Assembly: GCA_965262485.1 (NCBI GenBank)
Contig: OZ253540.1
Location: 1,984,001 to 2,048,000 of the forward strand
DNA length: 64,000 nucleotides
Direction of reading: 5' to 3'
Origin: Bin87 sp965262485
GTDB taxonomy: Bacteria > Chloroflexota > Dehalococcoidia > Lucifugimonadales > UBA3495
This document shows positions 43,505 through 52,043 of the stretch, piece after piece. Position 1 is the stretch's first letter. Every line of letters starts with the position of its first letter. Both the position numbers and the translations under genes were made by a program. Under the pieces are notes generated by a model that was not told where the DNA came from, searched no databases, and worked only from the letters and a program-made list of their open reading frames with translations.

Positions 43505-45828
43505 TCACCGGATGCGCTGCCGCCCCTTAGCATGGAGGTCGGCGGCAAAGTTCGAGATCAGCTCCCGGTCTGCGAGTTTTTCGCGCCAGCCCGAAGGTAT
43601 CCCGTCCATCCCGTAGAACGCTCCGGCGATCTGGCCGTATATGGCAGCCGTGGTGTCGGCGTCGTTCCCCAGGTTCACCGCCTTCAGGCACCCGTCCCCG
43701 AACGTCTCCGACCCGTGAAATGCCCACAGGGCCGCCTCCAGCGATTTCACCACGTAACCGCTCCCAACGATTTCGGGTGGCCGTCGTCGCTTGAAAGAGC
43801 CGGCAGCGATCTCGTCTATCTCAGCACACAGCGGAACGCGTTCCCACAATCCGGGAACCGGACAGTATCTCTCCGATAGCATTTCATCTTTCGGTACCCC
43901 GCGCAGGGCCCCGACGATCAGCCCGCCGAAATACCGGCACGCGTCGATGCACGTTCGGGCGCCGTGGGTGGTGCGGGAACTCTCGCCGCACAGCCTTATG
44001 GCCAGTTCCGGGTCCGTCGCGAAGAACATCGCAACCGGGGCCAGGCGCATCAGGCTCCCGTTGCCGGCAGTTGGGGGGCGGTCGAGCCCGCCAGCGCCTG
44101 GCCGGATTGCTGGTAACGGCCCAGGGCATCCGCCGTGGCATTGCCGATGTCGAAGCAACTTCCGGTACTGCTCAGATATCCCTCCCGCCACCAGCGAACA
44201 TAGAGGTCCATTTGATGGTGTGCACCAAACCCACCGCAGGTCACCAGGCTCTCGGCCAGGCAGAGGGCCATGGACGTGTCGTCGGTCCACTGGCCAGGTT
44301 GCAGACCGAAAGGCCCCCCGCCCACCATATCCGACACCCGTGCAAAGGTGCCCGGCGGTCGGAACTCAACGGTGGTTCCCACAGCGTCGCCCATGGCCAG
44401 CCCCGTCAGGCAGCCTTGATAACGCGCCGCGACAGAGATTTCCTTATCGCCCCACTCCAGCACGTAGCGCTCCTGCTCACCGTTTTCCGGCGAATGAGGC
44501 TTCCAGCCTGATTTGGGATTGGATTGCCACAACTCCTTGAGCCTATCCAACGCGGCCTGCCCTGGCTCGTTGTGTCGCGACAGCCAGCAACCGATGATGG
44601 TGCCGGTGCGCCGACGCCGCCCCAGCAATGCACGTACACCGTCTCGCCGGCGTCGAGATGCCGGTCAATCGCATCCAGCGCCGCCTTGGTCAGTTCATCG
44701 GCCGCCGGAACGCGCTGGTCTCGGATCGCGAACCTCTCGTGAGACGGTCCGTTCAGCAGGTACGCATAGGGCTTCAGGCCTTCGCCCTCCTCGGTTAGGT
44801 CGATGAACGTCGAGACGCCGGCGTCGGTCAGCCGCGCCAGTTTTTCCATCGACGATGGCTCGTCCAGATTGCGGGGATACTCGCCGGCCAGCAGCTTGCC
44901 GGGCACCACCCAGTACCACATCTCGATCGGCCGAGGGAGGTCTTCCAGCTCCTCGGTCGTCATCTGCCGGATCGCACGGTTGATCAGCATATAGTTGGGA
45001 ACCCTCGCGTCCTGGTCCCAGGCCCGTTCCCTGCGCAGCCCAAAGTGCTCGATCCACCGTATCGTCCGCACCTCTTCCTCAAAGTACCGTTCGGCCTCAT
45101 CGTTGTTTGACATGGACGACATCGGATCAGTATGTCGGGCTCCACTGATGAGCCGGCTGCGCAGCCATTCCGTCAGTTCCACGCAGTCCGTCTCGTACGC
45201 CCTGATGACGGCGTCGCGGGTGGTCATCGTTCGGTCATCTCGCGTGCCAACGACCGTCTCCAGCCTGTCCAGCAACGCGCCACTGACCACATCATCAACA
45301 AGCGGTGCTTCTAATTCTCCCCAGTTCGCCATCGCCCCGTAATAGTGGATCGCTCCCTCCACCACCTCCGCCTCGGTCAGTCGTGGACCGGGTTCGGGGT
45401 TGGCGAACATGAAGCCGACCGCGAATCCCGACATGAGCGCAAATCGCTGCCGGTCTCCCGCATTATGCGACCGAACGGCTTCTGCCAAGGCTCCGGCCAG
45501 CACGGGCAGACTACCCGCCGAATGCGATCCGGAGTTGGTGGCAGCTTCCACGTCAGTGCGTTCCTTCAAATCCTGGAGGATATGGTGCAGGAAGTCAGCG
45601 TCGTTGTCCTCCAGGGCGTCGGAGACGTCGTCGCACAGCTCCAGGGCCCTGACGCCGAAGATCGAGGCGGCTGCGGCTATTCCGCCGGCCTCGCCGCAAC
45701 CGAACGCGTGGCGGAAAGGCGTGTTGCTACCGTCTTCACCTGCCACCCTGCGTCCCTTCAGTCCCAGGACTGGCGAATGCCCTTTCCAGGGCGTCTATCA
45801 CCTTGCCGATACTCCCGTCGCTGGCCAT
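43505..45828 (-). pseudogene. Dual-specificity phosphatase / ADP-ribosylglycohydrolase fusion with three frameshifts
   Basis: The reading starts MASDGSIGKVIDALERAFAS at 45828 with GGAGAGGTG upstream. It shifts frame near 45745 to EDGSNTPFRHAFGCGEAGGI and an unknown helical part of about 200 residues. From about 45060, WYWVVPGKLLAGEYPRN, DAGVSTFIDLTEEGE and VYVHCWGGVG form a Cys-phosphatase; a one-base loss inside HCWGGVGRTGT destroys the P-loop. The next frame has the ADP-ribosylglycohydrolase: YQGCLTGLAMGDAVG, QWTDDTSMALCLAESL. A loss in a C-run near 44070 shifts to GNGSLMRLAPVA and LGNDADTTAAIYGQIAGAFY, the metal-binding end. It would reverse ADP-ribosylation and phosphorylation if intact. 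Confidence 0.75.
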
Positions 45829-45858
45829 GGGTTCACCTCTCCTCATCATCGCTGCCTT

Positions 45859-45888
45859 GGTTCACCGTTCCGCGGTTCACCGTTCCGC
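45859..45888. repeat. 15-bp tandem duplication
   Basis: GGTTCACCGTTCCGC occurs twice head to tail between the phosphatase pseudogene and the Fn3/cadherin-like fragment. It is similar in size to the 13- and 15-bp duplications in IS66 copy 2. Confidence 0.6.
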
Positions 45889-45929
45889 TGGCCGGCGAGC
45901 GGCATAGAGATTCTCGCTGTGCCGGCCTG

Positions 45930-46574
45930 TCACCTGACCACCGCAAAAGTGCAGGTCCGGGTGGCCGTACCGTCCTCGGCGGTGACCTGGACGGTGACGG
46001 TGTTCTCCCCTTGGGCCAAGTTGACCTGGTGGCCTTCGGTCGTGGTGTCGGCGTCGGACGGAGCGACGGCCACCCTGGCCCCGGCATGGCCAGACGCGGC
46101 GCTGACGGTCGCACTCGTGTCGTCGGTGCCCACCACGACGGTGTAGGTCCCCACCGCCGCATCGAAGGCCGGCGACAGGGTAACTCCCTCAATGCTCAGG
46201 CTCCCAAGCGACGCGTCCGCGGACACCGGGGTGCTGGCCACCGTCAGTCGCGCCTCCCCCCACGGCCCGCTCCATGGGCTGTCCGTGTGCTCACCATCGT
46301 GGTTCCGGACCCGCGCTAAAACCTTGTACTCAACGCCCTCCGGCAATCCGGTCAGCGTCAGCGACGTGGCGTCGCCGCCAGCGTACTCGTTGCCCCGGCC
46401 CGCCTCGTTGTCGTCCCTATACGACAGGTGGTCCCCGTCCGCCGGCGCCCATGACACCCGAACGGAATTCGATGATCGCACAGCCACCTTTCCAACTCGT
46501 TTGAGCGTCGATCCGGCGGAACCAATCACGTTGAGCGCACTCGCCACCGTTTGAACGGCATTTGTTCGTAGCAA
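45930..46574 (-). CDS. Fn3 plus cadherin-like domain protein fragment
   Basis: The 214 residues contain a fibronectin type III-like domain (VAVRSSNSVRVSWAPADG to PWSGPWGEARLTV, about 28-115) and a cadherin-like beta-sandwich (ASLGSLSIEGVTLSPAFDAA, GTYTVVVG, ENTVTVQVTAEDGTATRTCT, about 122-212). No signal peptide is present and a stop lies just upstream of the TTG at 46574, 26 bp from an IS5-type element. It is most likely the 3' end of a larger secreted protein. Confidence 0.65.
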   Translation of the reverse strand: MLRTNAVQTVASALNVIGSAGSTLKRVGKVAVRSSNSVRVSWAPADGDHLSYRDDNEAGRGNEYAGGDATSLTLTGLPEGVEYKVLARVRNHDGEHTDSPWSGPWGEARLTVASTPVSADASLGSLSIEGVTLSPAFDAAVGTYTVVVGTDDTSATVSAASGHAGARVAVAPSDADTTTEGHQVNLAQGENTVTVQVTAEDGTATRTCTFAVVR

Positions 46575-46600
46575 AGCCTATCATTCAAACGTGTTATTAG

Positions 46601-47430
46601 GTTCTGTTGATATTTCACCGTAACCAGATGAGAGCGGCGGTGAAATGCAGGAAGCCCAGGTATCTGGTGTCCAGCTTCTCAAACCGGGAGAATATCCGGC
46701 GATAGTGCTTGATCTTGTTGATGAAGCATTCGACCAGATGGCGCTCCCGGTACAGATGCCGGTCATAGTCGGCGGGTTCCTTGCGGTTCGAGCGGGGCGG
46801 AATGACCGGCATCATACCCAGTTCCAGGATGTGCTGGCGAAACTCCTGGGCATCGTACCCTTTGTCGGCCAGTACGTGCTCGCCAGCATAACCAGCGATC
46901 AATTCCTCCGCCTGGGTGATGTCGTGCTGTTGCCCTCCGGTCAGGATGAATCGCAAGGGGTTGCCCAAGCCGTCCACGCTCACGTGAATCTTGGTGCTGA
47001 ACCCGCCGCGGCTCCGGCCCAGGGCCTGGGCCGCCTGGCCACCCTTTTTGGGGGAGCTCCCGCCGCGCAAGGGTGCGCCCGGACCACCGTGCTGTCAATG
47101 ATCAGGTATTCCAGATCCGGGTCGCCGGAGCAATGTTGATGCATTTGTTCCCAGACCCCTTGGTCAGTCCAACGGGCGAATCGTTTGTAGACGCTGTTCC
47201 AGTTCCCGTATTCGGCTGGCAGCAGTCGCCACTGGGCCCCAGAGCGGTTAATCCATAAAGCCCGCCCCCGGCTACGACCGGGGGACGGCCTCGACAAAAC
47301 GCCGGCAATCCGCTTCCTGGCCAACGTACAGGCCGGTGCAGCCACGCAAGAAATCGAGAATTCTGGCCCACTGTTCCGGTGATGGTCTGATATTCGACAT
47401 ATCGCCATTGTAACGAAATGTCAACAGAAC
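46601..47430 (-). mobile_element. IS5-type element 2
   Basis: The ends GTTCTGTTGATATTTC (46601) and, inverted, GTTCTGTTGACATTTC (ending 47430) differ at one base. The flanks TTAG (46597-46600) and CTAG (47431-47434) fit a YTAR-type target. It is 830 bp with one broken transposase. Confidence 0.75.
46615..47400 (-). pseudogene. IS5-type transposase 2, frameshifted
   Basis: MSNIRPSPEQWARILDFLRG at 47400 is followed by two frame changes near 47270. SGAQWRLLPAEYGNWNSVYK, FARWTDQGVWEQMHQH and YLIIDSTVVRAHPCAAGA (first Asp) follow. Near 47050 the frame changes again to GRSRGGFSTKIHVSVDGLGN, VLADKGYDAQEFRQHI (second Asp) and YRERHLVECFINKIKHYRRI (Glu). The gene ends at 46615. Confidence 0.8.
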
Positions 47431-47435
47431 CTAGT

Positions 47436-47553
47436 CTGTCATTGCGAGAATGCCGTCAGGCATTCGTGGCAATCTCGTTCCGGCAGTGTCCAGCCTATGC
47501 TGAAACTCCATTGCTACGTCCACGAGATTGCCACGTTGCGCTCACAATGACAG
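47436..47553. repeat. 118-bp element with short inverted ends
   Basis: CTGTCATTG (47436-47444) and CAATGACAG (47545-47553) are perfect inverted ends, and CGAGATTGCCACG inside mirrors GTGGCAATCTCG. It starts 6 bp after IS5-type element 2. This CTGTCATTGCGAG-type repeat resembles small intergenic MITEs; no gene inside. Confidence 0.6.
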
Positions 47554-47614
47554 CAGATCGAGCACCCCGGTTTGGCAAAGTAGATACGCGTGAGATTGCA
47601 CGAAACCCAGGCAC

Positions 47615-48289
47615 CTACTCCGGGAATATCCTCCGATAAACCCCGGGCGATCCCGCCCCATGTACCATATGCGGGCGGACTTCGTGCGTCCAGACCGGCG
47701 TTACGATCGTACTCCAGTTCTTCCAAGCTTCGCTTTCCACCACCGCCAGAGACTCCATCTCATGCACCGTGCAGTACTTCGGCTCTCCCATCATCGCCTG
47801 GAACCGTCGGGCACGGATGTAGCCCGGTATGTCCAGGCACATCGGTAGTCGCTCGTTGTTGTAGGCATCGTTCCACCGTTCCTCCAGGTGTTCAGGAATC
47901 GACATCCGGCCCACCAGGATCAACGGCGACATGCCCGCTTGCGCAGTCTCCGCCGGCAACTCCGCCGTGTGTACCCGCTGGTACAGGTTGCGGATGTACT
48001 CCGTTCCAATCACGCTTGGCGACATCCGACGCGACCATTCTGTCGGCTCCCGCAACCACTTCTGCCACTCCTCCGAATCCCACGCCTCGTGGGATTCCAG
48101 CTCATACACCGCCAGGTACTTCGGCCCGCCCTGCACCGCCTCGTACCGCGCCGCGTCCAGCACTCCCGGAATCGACAACCGCTCGGGAATGTGCTCGTCG
48201 TTGTACCAGCGGTTGTATTCCTTATCGTTTTCCGGCACCACGTCGCTGTACACCAGCAGCAGCCCGTCGCCCTTCCTTTTCGTCGCCAT
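47615..48289 (-). CDS. EthD/dimeric alpha-beta-barrel-type protein
   Basis: This 224-residue protein starts MATKRKGDGLLLVYSDVVPE at 48289 with GGGGGAGA before the ATG; the longer frame is rejected. It has two related halves: PENDKEYNRWYNDEHIPERL, IPGVLDAARYEAV and KYLAVYELES, then ERWNDAYNNERLPMCLDIPG, YIRARRFQAM and KYCTVHEMES. The motif xWYxxEHxPxRLxIPG is typical of ferredoxin-like dimeric alpha-beta-barrel proteins, here duplicated in one chain. Several such proteins are found beside degradation enzymes; the reaction is unknown. Confidence 0.8.
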   Translation of the reverse strand: MATKRKGDGLLLVYSDVVPENDKEYNRWYNDEHIPERLSIPGVLDAARYEAVQGGPKYLAVYELESHEAWDSEEWQKWLREPTEWSRRMSPSVIGTEYIRNLYQRVHTAELPAETAQAGMSPLILVGRMSIPEHLEERWNDAYNNERLPMCLDIPGYIRARRFQAMMGEPKYCTVHEMESLAVVESEAWKNWSTIVTPVWTHEVRPHMVHGAGSPGVYRRIFPE

Positions 48290-48677
48290 GTCTCCCCCGT
48301 GCCCGATTATTTGGATCGCCGCCGAGTATATCACCGCTACTCCCGAATCCTCTCTCCCTCTACTCTGGTAGAAGCAGGTTGGCGTGCGGATCGTCCCCCT
48401 TGCAGGGAGCGTTTCTCAATCATCCATTCCAAACCTTCCGCGGAATTGCACCCGGCCCCTTATTTCGAGTTGGCATCTGAGCGGCCAATAAATCGGGGCG
48501 ACCCCGCCGATTGCACAATCGGTGGGGCCATCACGATGGAAATTCCACCTGCTAAGCCCCAATCCACCGAAAAGACGAGTGTGGCGGCGGGTTGAAGCGG
48601 TAAGAAAGTGCTCCTGTGCATCTGGGATAATGGTTTGCGAGACAGCAAGCCAACCAGAAACACGGAGCACTCAATAG
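48290..48677. other. 388-bp gap: upstream of the EthD-like gene and of the IS1380 gene
   Basis: I see no gene here. The part after about 48590 is probably the left end of the IS1380 element (GGATAATGGTTTGCGAGACA and the following leader). No clear terminal inverted repeat could be matched because the right end of that element is lost. Confidence 0.4.
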
Positions 48678-48724
48678 ATGCTACCACTGGAGCACCCCGA
48701 CCGCATCCAAGTCTCTTTCGACGA

Positions 48725-49954
48725 CAGGGCAATCGCGTTATAAGTTGGTAGACTTGGCCAAGGATACGAGTCCAGTGATGTGAAGGACAGACGGGGGGAG
48801 TAATGAGGAAGGAGCAGGGCGCGTCCATTATGGATTATTTCGAGGCGTTGGAGGATCCCAGGATCGACCGCTGCAAGCGGCACCAGCTGCTGGACATCAT
48901 TGCCATTGCCATCTGCGCCGTCATCTGCGGCGCGGACTCCTGGGTCTACATCGAATTGTTCGGCAAGAGCAAGGAGGAGTGGTTCCGCACTTTTCTGGAA
49001 CTGCCCAACGGAGTCCCCTCCCACGACACCTTCGGCGACGTCTTCTCCCGGCTGGACCCGGAGCAGTTCCAGCAGTGCTTCATGGCCTGGACCCAGGCGG
49101 TGTCCGACCTGATCCCCGGGGAAGTGGTAGCCATCGACGGCAAGACGGTGCGGCGCTCCCACGACCGCAATTCGGGCCAGCGGGCCATCCATCTGGTCAG
49201 CGCCTGGGCCTCGGCCAACACGCTGACGCTGGGGCAGGTGAAGACCGAGGAGAAGTCCAACGAAATCACCGCCATTCCCCAGTTGCTGCAACTGCTGGAA
49301 CTGAAGGGGTGCATCGTCACTATCGACGCCATGGGCTGCCAGAAGGAAATCGCCCAGGGGATTCTGGACCGGGGCGCCGACTACGCGCTGTCCCTGAAGG
49401 AGAACCAGGGTCGACTGTATGCAGACGTGCGGGACCTGTTCGAGGGAGCGGAGGAGTTCGGCTTCGAGGATGTTCCCCACGACTACGCCACCACCCTGAA
49501 CAAGAACCACGGACGGATAGAACGCCGGGAGTGCTGGGTGATCAGTGACTCAGATTGTCTGGAGTACCTGAGCGCCGGCCAGGAATGGCCCGGCCTGCGC
49601 GCGGTGGTCAAGGTGGTGGGCCGCCGGGAGACGCCGGCAGGGACCACGGTACAGCCCCGGTACTACATCAGCAGCCTGGATGCGCCAGCGGAGCGCCTGC
49701 TGGAGGTGGTGCGCACTCACTGGAGCATCGAGAACTCCTTGCACTGGAGCCTGGACGTGACTTTCAAGGAAGACCATTGCCGAATCCGCAAGGACCACGC
49801 TCCGCAGAATATGGCGACGCTGAGGCAGGTTTCGCACAATCTGCTCAAGAACGAAAAGAGCCTTAAGGTGGGCATCCAGGGGAAGCGCCTCCAGGCCGGC
49901 TGGAAGGAGGACTACCTGCTGAAAGTCCTACGCAGCTAAAACGCGATTGCCCTG
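48725..49954 (+). mobile_element. ISAs1-family element, intact
   Basis: Perfect 15-bp ends CAGGGCAATCGCGTT (48725-48739) and their complement (49940-49954) are flanked by a perfect 10-bp target duplication CTTTCGACGA (48715-48724, 49955-49964). It is 1230 bp long with one intact transposase gene and lies inside an IS1380 transposase. Confidence 0.95.
48803..49939 (+). CDS. ISAs1-family DDE transposase
   Basis: This 378-residue transposase is complete. It begins MRKEQGASIMDYFEALEDPR with GGGGAG just ahead of the ATG. Its catalytic signature is VVAIDGKTVRRSHD (first Asp), CIVTIDAMGCQKEIA (second Asp) and THWSIENSLHWSLDVTFKED (Glu), as in the ISAs1 (H-repeat) family. The end NLLKNEKSLKVGIQGKRLQA and the stop at 49939 lie just inside the right repeat. 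It is the only undamaged transposase in the window, so it may be active. Confidence 0.95.
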   Translation: MRKEQGASIMDYFEALEDPRIDRCKRHQLLDIIAIAICAVICGADSWVYIELFGKSKEEWFRTFLELPNGVPSHDTFGDVFSRLDPEQFQQCFMAWTQAVSDLIPGEVVAIDGKTVRRSHDRNSGQRAIHLVSAWASANTLTLGQVKTEEKSNEITAIPQLLQLLELKGCIVTIDAMGCQKEIAQGILDRGADYALSLKENQGRLYADVRDLFEGAEEFGFEDVPHDYATTLNKNHGRIERRECWVISDSDCLEYLSAGQEWPGLRAVVKVVGRRETPAGTTVQPRYYISSLDAPAERLLEVVRTHWSIENSLHWSLDVTFKEDHCRIRKDHAPQNMATLRQVSHNLLKNEKSLKVGIQGKRLQAGWKEDYLLKVLRS

Positions 49955-50608
49955 CTTTCGACGACCACCGCTTGGTGGCCAATGCTGGGCTGATCCTGCC
50001 CGCCACGCTGGGCCTGCACCTGGGTCTGCGTGAATTCGTCGACAGTCACGTTGACCTCGGAGCTGCGCCGGGCCGGGCAAACACAGGAGACAAGATTGTG
50101 ACTCTGGTAGCGTCTGCGCTGGCTGGGGGCGACTGCATTGACGACGCCGACGCGTTGCGCACCGGCGGGACGGCCCGGGTTCTGGGCTGTGTGGTCAAGG
50201 CGCCATCCACCCTGGGTACCTTCCTGCGCAGCTTCCGGTGGGGCCACGTCCGTCAGCTGGACCGGGTGAGCCGTGAGCTGCTGGCACGGGCCTGGGCGGC
50301 TGGGGCGGGACCCGGCGACGCGCCCCTGACCATTGATTTGGACTCCACCATCTGCGAGACCTATGGACTGGCCAAGGAGGGCGCCCGCCGCCACAACTAC
50401 ACCGGCCAGCGGGGCTATCACCCGCTACTGGCCGTGGCCGCTGGCACCAGCGTGCGGAACTAATGAAGGCGGATTTGCGCTGTAATTCGCTGTTTGGGTC
50501 TGGGGATGGTGTGTCCTGGATAGGGTTCGTTTGCATTTCACTCCTTGACACATTGGTATTGGTTCGCCTGTACGCCGTTTCGGCTTGGACTAGCCCGGAA
50601 CGAATAAA

Positions 50609-50641
50609 GGGGCGACGTTCCATTTGGAAAAGCGTCGCCCC
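50609..50641. repeat. GC-rich hairpin
   Basis: GGGGCGACG and CGTCGCCCC form a 9-bp stem around a 15-base loop. No T-run follows on either strand, so terminator function is uncertain. Confidence 0.45.
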
Positions 50642-50794
50642 CGTTGTTCGGCGGTCGAGTGTTTGTATTGAGAGGAGTTGGGGGTAGGCGATATCCTTGG
50701 GACGTGATGTCAAAAATACGGGATCTCGGCCGGTTTCGGAGTTCCAGACGACGTCCCCAAGGTCCTTTTTGCTGAAACCCATGACGGCTCGATT

Positions 50795-50968
50795 TTCGGT
50801 CCTGAAAAACGTGCTCTCAGGTCGGTTTAATGCCCGGGATGACTTCTGGGTCGTCCAAGTGGCAAAAAAGCCGTCACAGCTCGTATTTGTACCCTCTATG
50901 GCGATTTCTCAGGACGATCGGATAGCCGTTTTTCGGTATTTCGGATCGCCAGTCGTTTCCCACGCGAA
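50795..50968. repeat. Dispersed repeat, copy 3 (partial, diverged)
   Basis: The words GGGTCGTCCAAGTG, CACAGCTCGTATTTGT, CCCTCTATGGCGATTTCTCA and GATCGGATAGCCGTTTTTCG match copies 1 and 2, with many substitutions elsewhere. No terminal inverted repeats are left. Confidence 0.6.
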
Positions 50969-51585
50969 AAACGTGTGCTCCTTTCGGTGCAGAGGCTGGT
51001 GGCGACGGCGTCGGGTCCGGCCCTGATTATTTAGCCGTGTAGTCAGCTGTTGGGCGTCACGTCTCGGATGTGGCGCCCGTTTCGGTTGGCTCATGCTGGC
51101 CTTCGACCGAGTACCAATGGATTGCCCTGGCTAGGAGTTCGGCTGGGGCTGGTGTTGGCAAGGCGCTAGTCGGTTGCCGGTCGGTCCGCCGCCCTTGACA
51201 CCGTGCCTCGGTTTCAGCCACTTGTCTTGGCGACAGTGGTGGATCTTGGCGGGAACCCGCCAAGATCCGGCCGCCCCGTTGGTCGGTGGCGGCCGGCGCC
51301 GTCGTCAGCCGGCGACGGTTTGATTGTGTCGTCTACGGATTCGCTCACGCTACGGTCGGAAACGCCGGCAAATGTTGCCAGACATCCACAGGGAGCGGTA
51401 AATGGCCAGCGGAGGGGCCTTGCAACGGGTCCGGAGGGACTCTCTCCCCGCCTTGAAGACGGAAAAGAGCCGGTGCGCGTTTCTTCAGTGGTGGTGGCCG
51501 TTACGCTTGGGACGGCCCTGACCCGGTTCGGGGAAGCCGTCCGTGTTTTTGGAGTATTGCATACGCTCTGGCGCTGCAGTGTGTC

Positions 51586-51981
51586 CTATATGACGGTGTA
51601 GCGGCTGGCGAGGGCCGTCTTGGCTCTTGCCTGGTCATCGGTGGTGATGGCCGCGGTGGCGTAGTCCTCCCTGCGCTCGATGATGTGGAAAGTCCTGATG
51701 TTGAGGCCGGCGCCCGTGAGTTCGCCGGCAAGGTTGGCCAGGGCTCCGGGCTGGTCCGGCAGTTGCACCAGTACAGCTTCGTCAGAGACTGCTTTGAAGC
51801 CGGCTTCGTTGAGGATGGCAAGGGCGTGGTCCGTCCGGTCGGTGGTGATGATCACCACTCCGTGCTGTCCCTCGTTCTCGGTCACGATGCTGTTGAGGTT
51901 CACGCCGCCCTCGGCCAGGGTGCCGGCAATCTGGGCAATGACGCCGATGCGGTTTTCGGCCATGCTCACGATGCGCTGCAT
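51586..51981 (-). CDS. Double ACT-domain protein
   Basis: This 131-residue protein has two ACT domains. The first begins IVSMAENRIGVIAQIAGTLA with EGGVNLNSIVTENE; the second is AVLVQLPDQPGALANLAGEL with TGAGLNIRTFHIIER. ACT domains bind amino acids and often regulate enzymes of amino-acid metabolism. It lies 62 bp downstream of the histidine-decarboxylase-type gene on the same strand and may act as its sensor; this is inference. No strong ribosome site precedes the ATG. Confidence 0.85.
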   Translation of the reverse strand: MQRIVSMAENRIGVIAQIAGTLAEGGVNLNSIVTENEGQHGVVIITTDRTDHALAILNEAGFKAVSDEAVLVQLPDQPGALANLAGELTGAGLNIRTFHIIERREDYATAAITTDDQARAKTALASRYTVI

Positions 51982-52043
51982 TGTGGTTGCGTGAGCGGGC
52001 TCCGTCTGCTGCTCCTGAGCCGGCAGGCCGGTTTCCGCTGGCT

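Larger units (their letters stand above)
48678..50463 (+). pseudogene. IS1380 transposase fragment interrupted by ISAs1
   Basis: The start MLPLEHPDRIQVSFDD at 48678 is cut after codon 15 by the ISAs1 element and resumes at 49965 with HRLVANAGLILPATLGLHLG. Removing the element and one 10-bp repeat restores the frame exactly. The fragment continues SALAGGDCIDDADALRTGGT, TLGTFLRSFRWGHVRQLDR, PLTIDLDSTICETYGLAKEG and RGYHPLLAVAAGT, and stops at 50461, less than half the usual length, so its 3' part is missing. Confidence 0.85.
50464..51585. other. 1.1-kb stretch with a repeat copy and hairpin, no convincing gene
   Basis: After the truncated IS1380 gene there is a hairpin (50609-50641), the third dispersed-repeat copy (50795-50968), and then about 600 bp in which no frame shows a family match or ribosome site. 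A short string CGCCGCCCTTGACAC near 51190 resembles an inverted IS21 end but is too short to call. Confidence 0.5.

Noticed and set aside
51185..51205. Another inverted IS21-end-like word (CGCCGCCCTTGACAC)
   Set aside because: Too short, with no istA or istB text alongside that I can defend.
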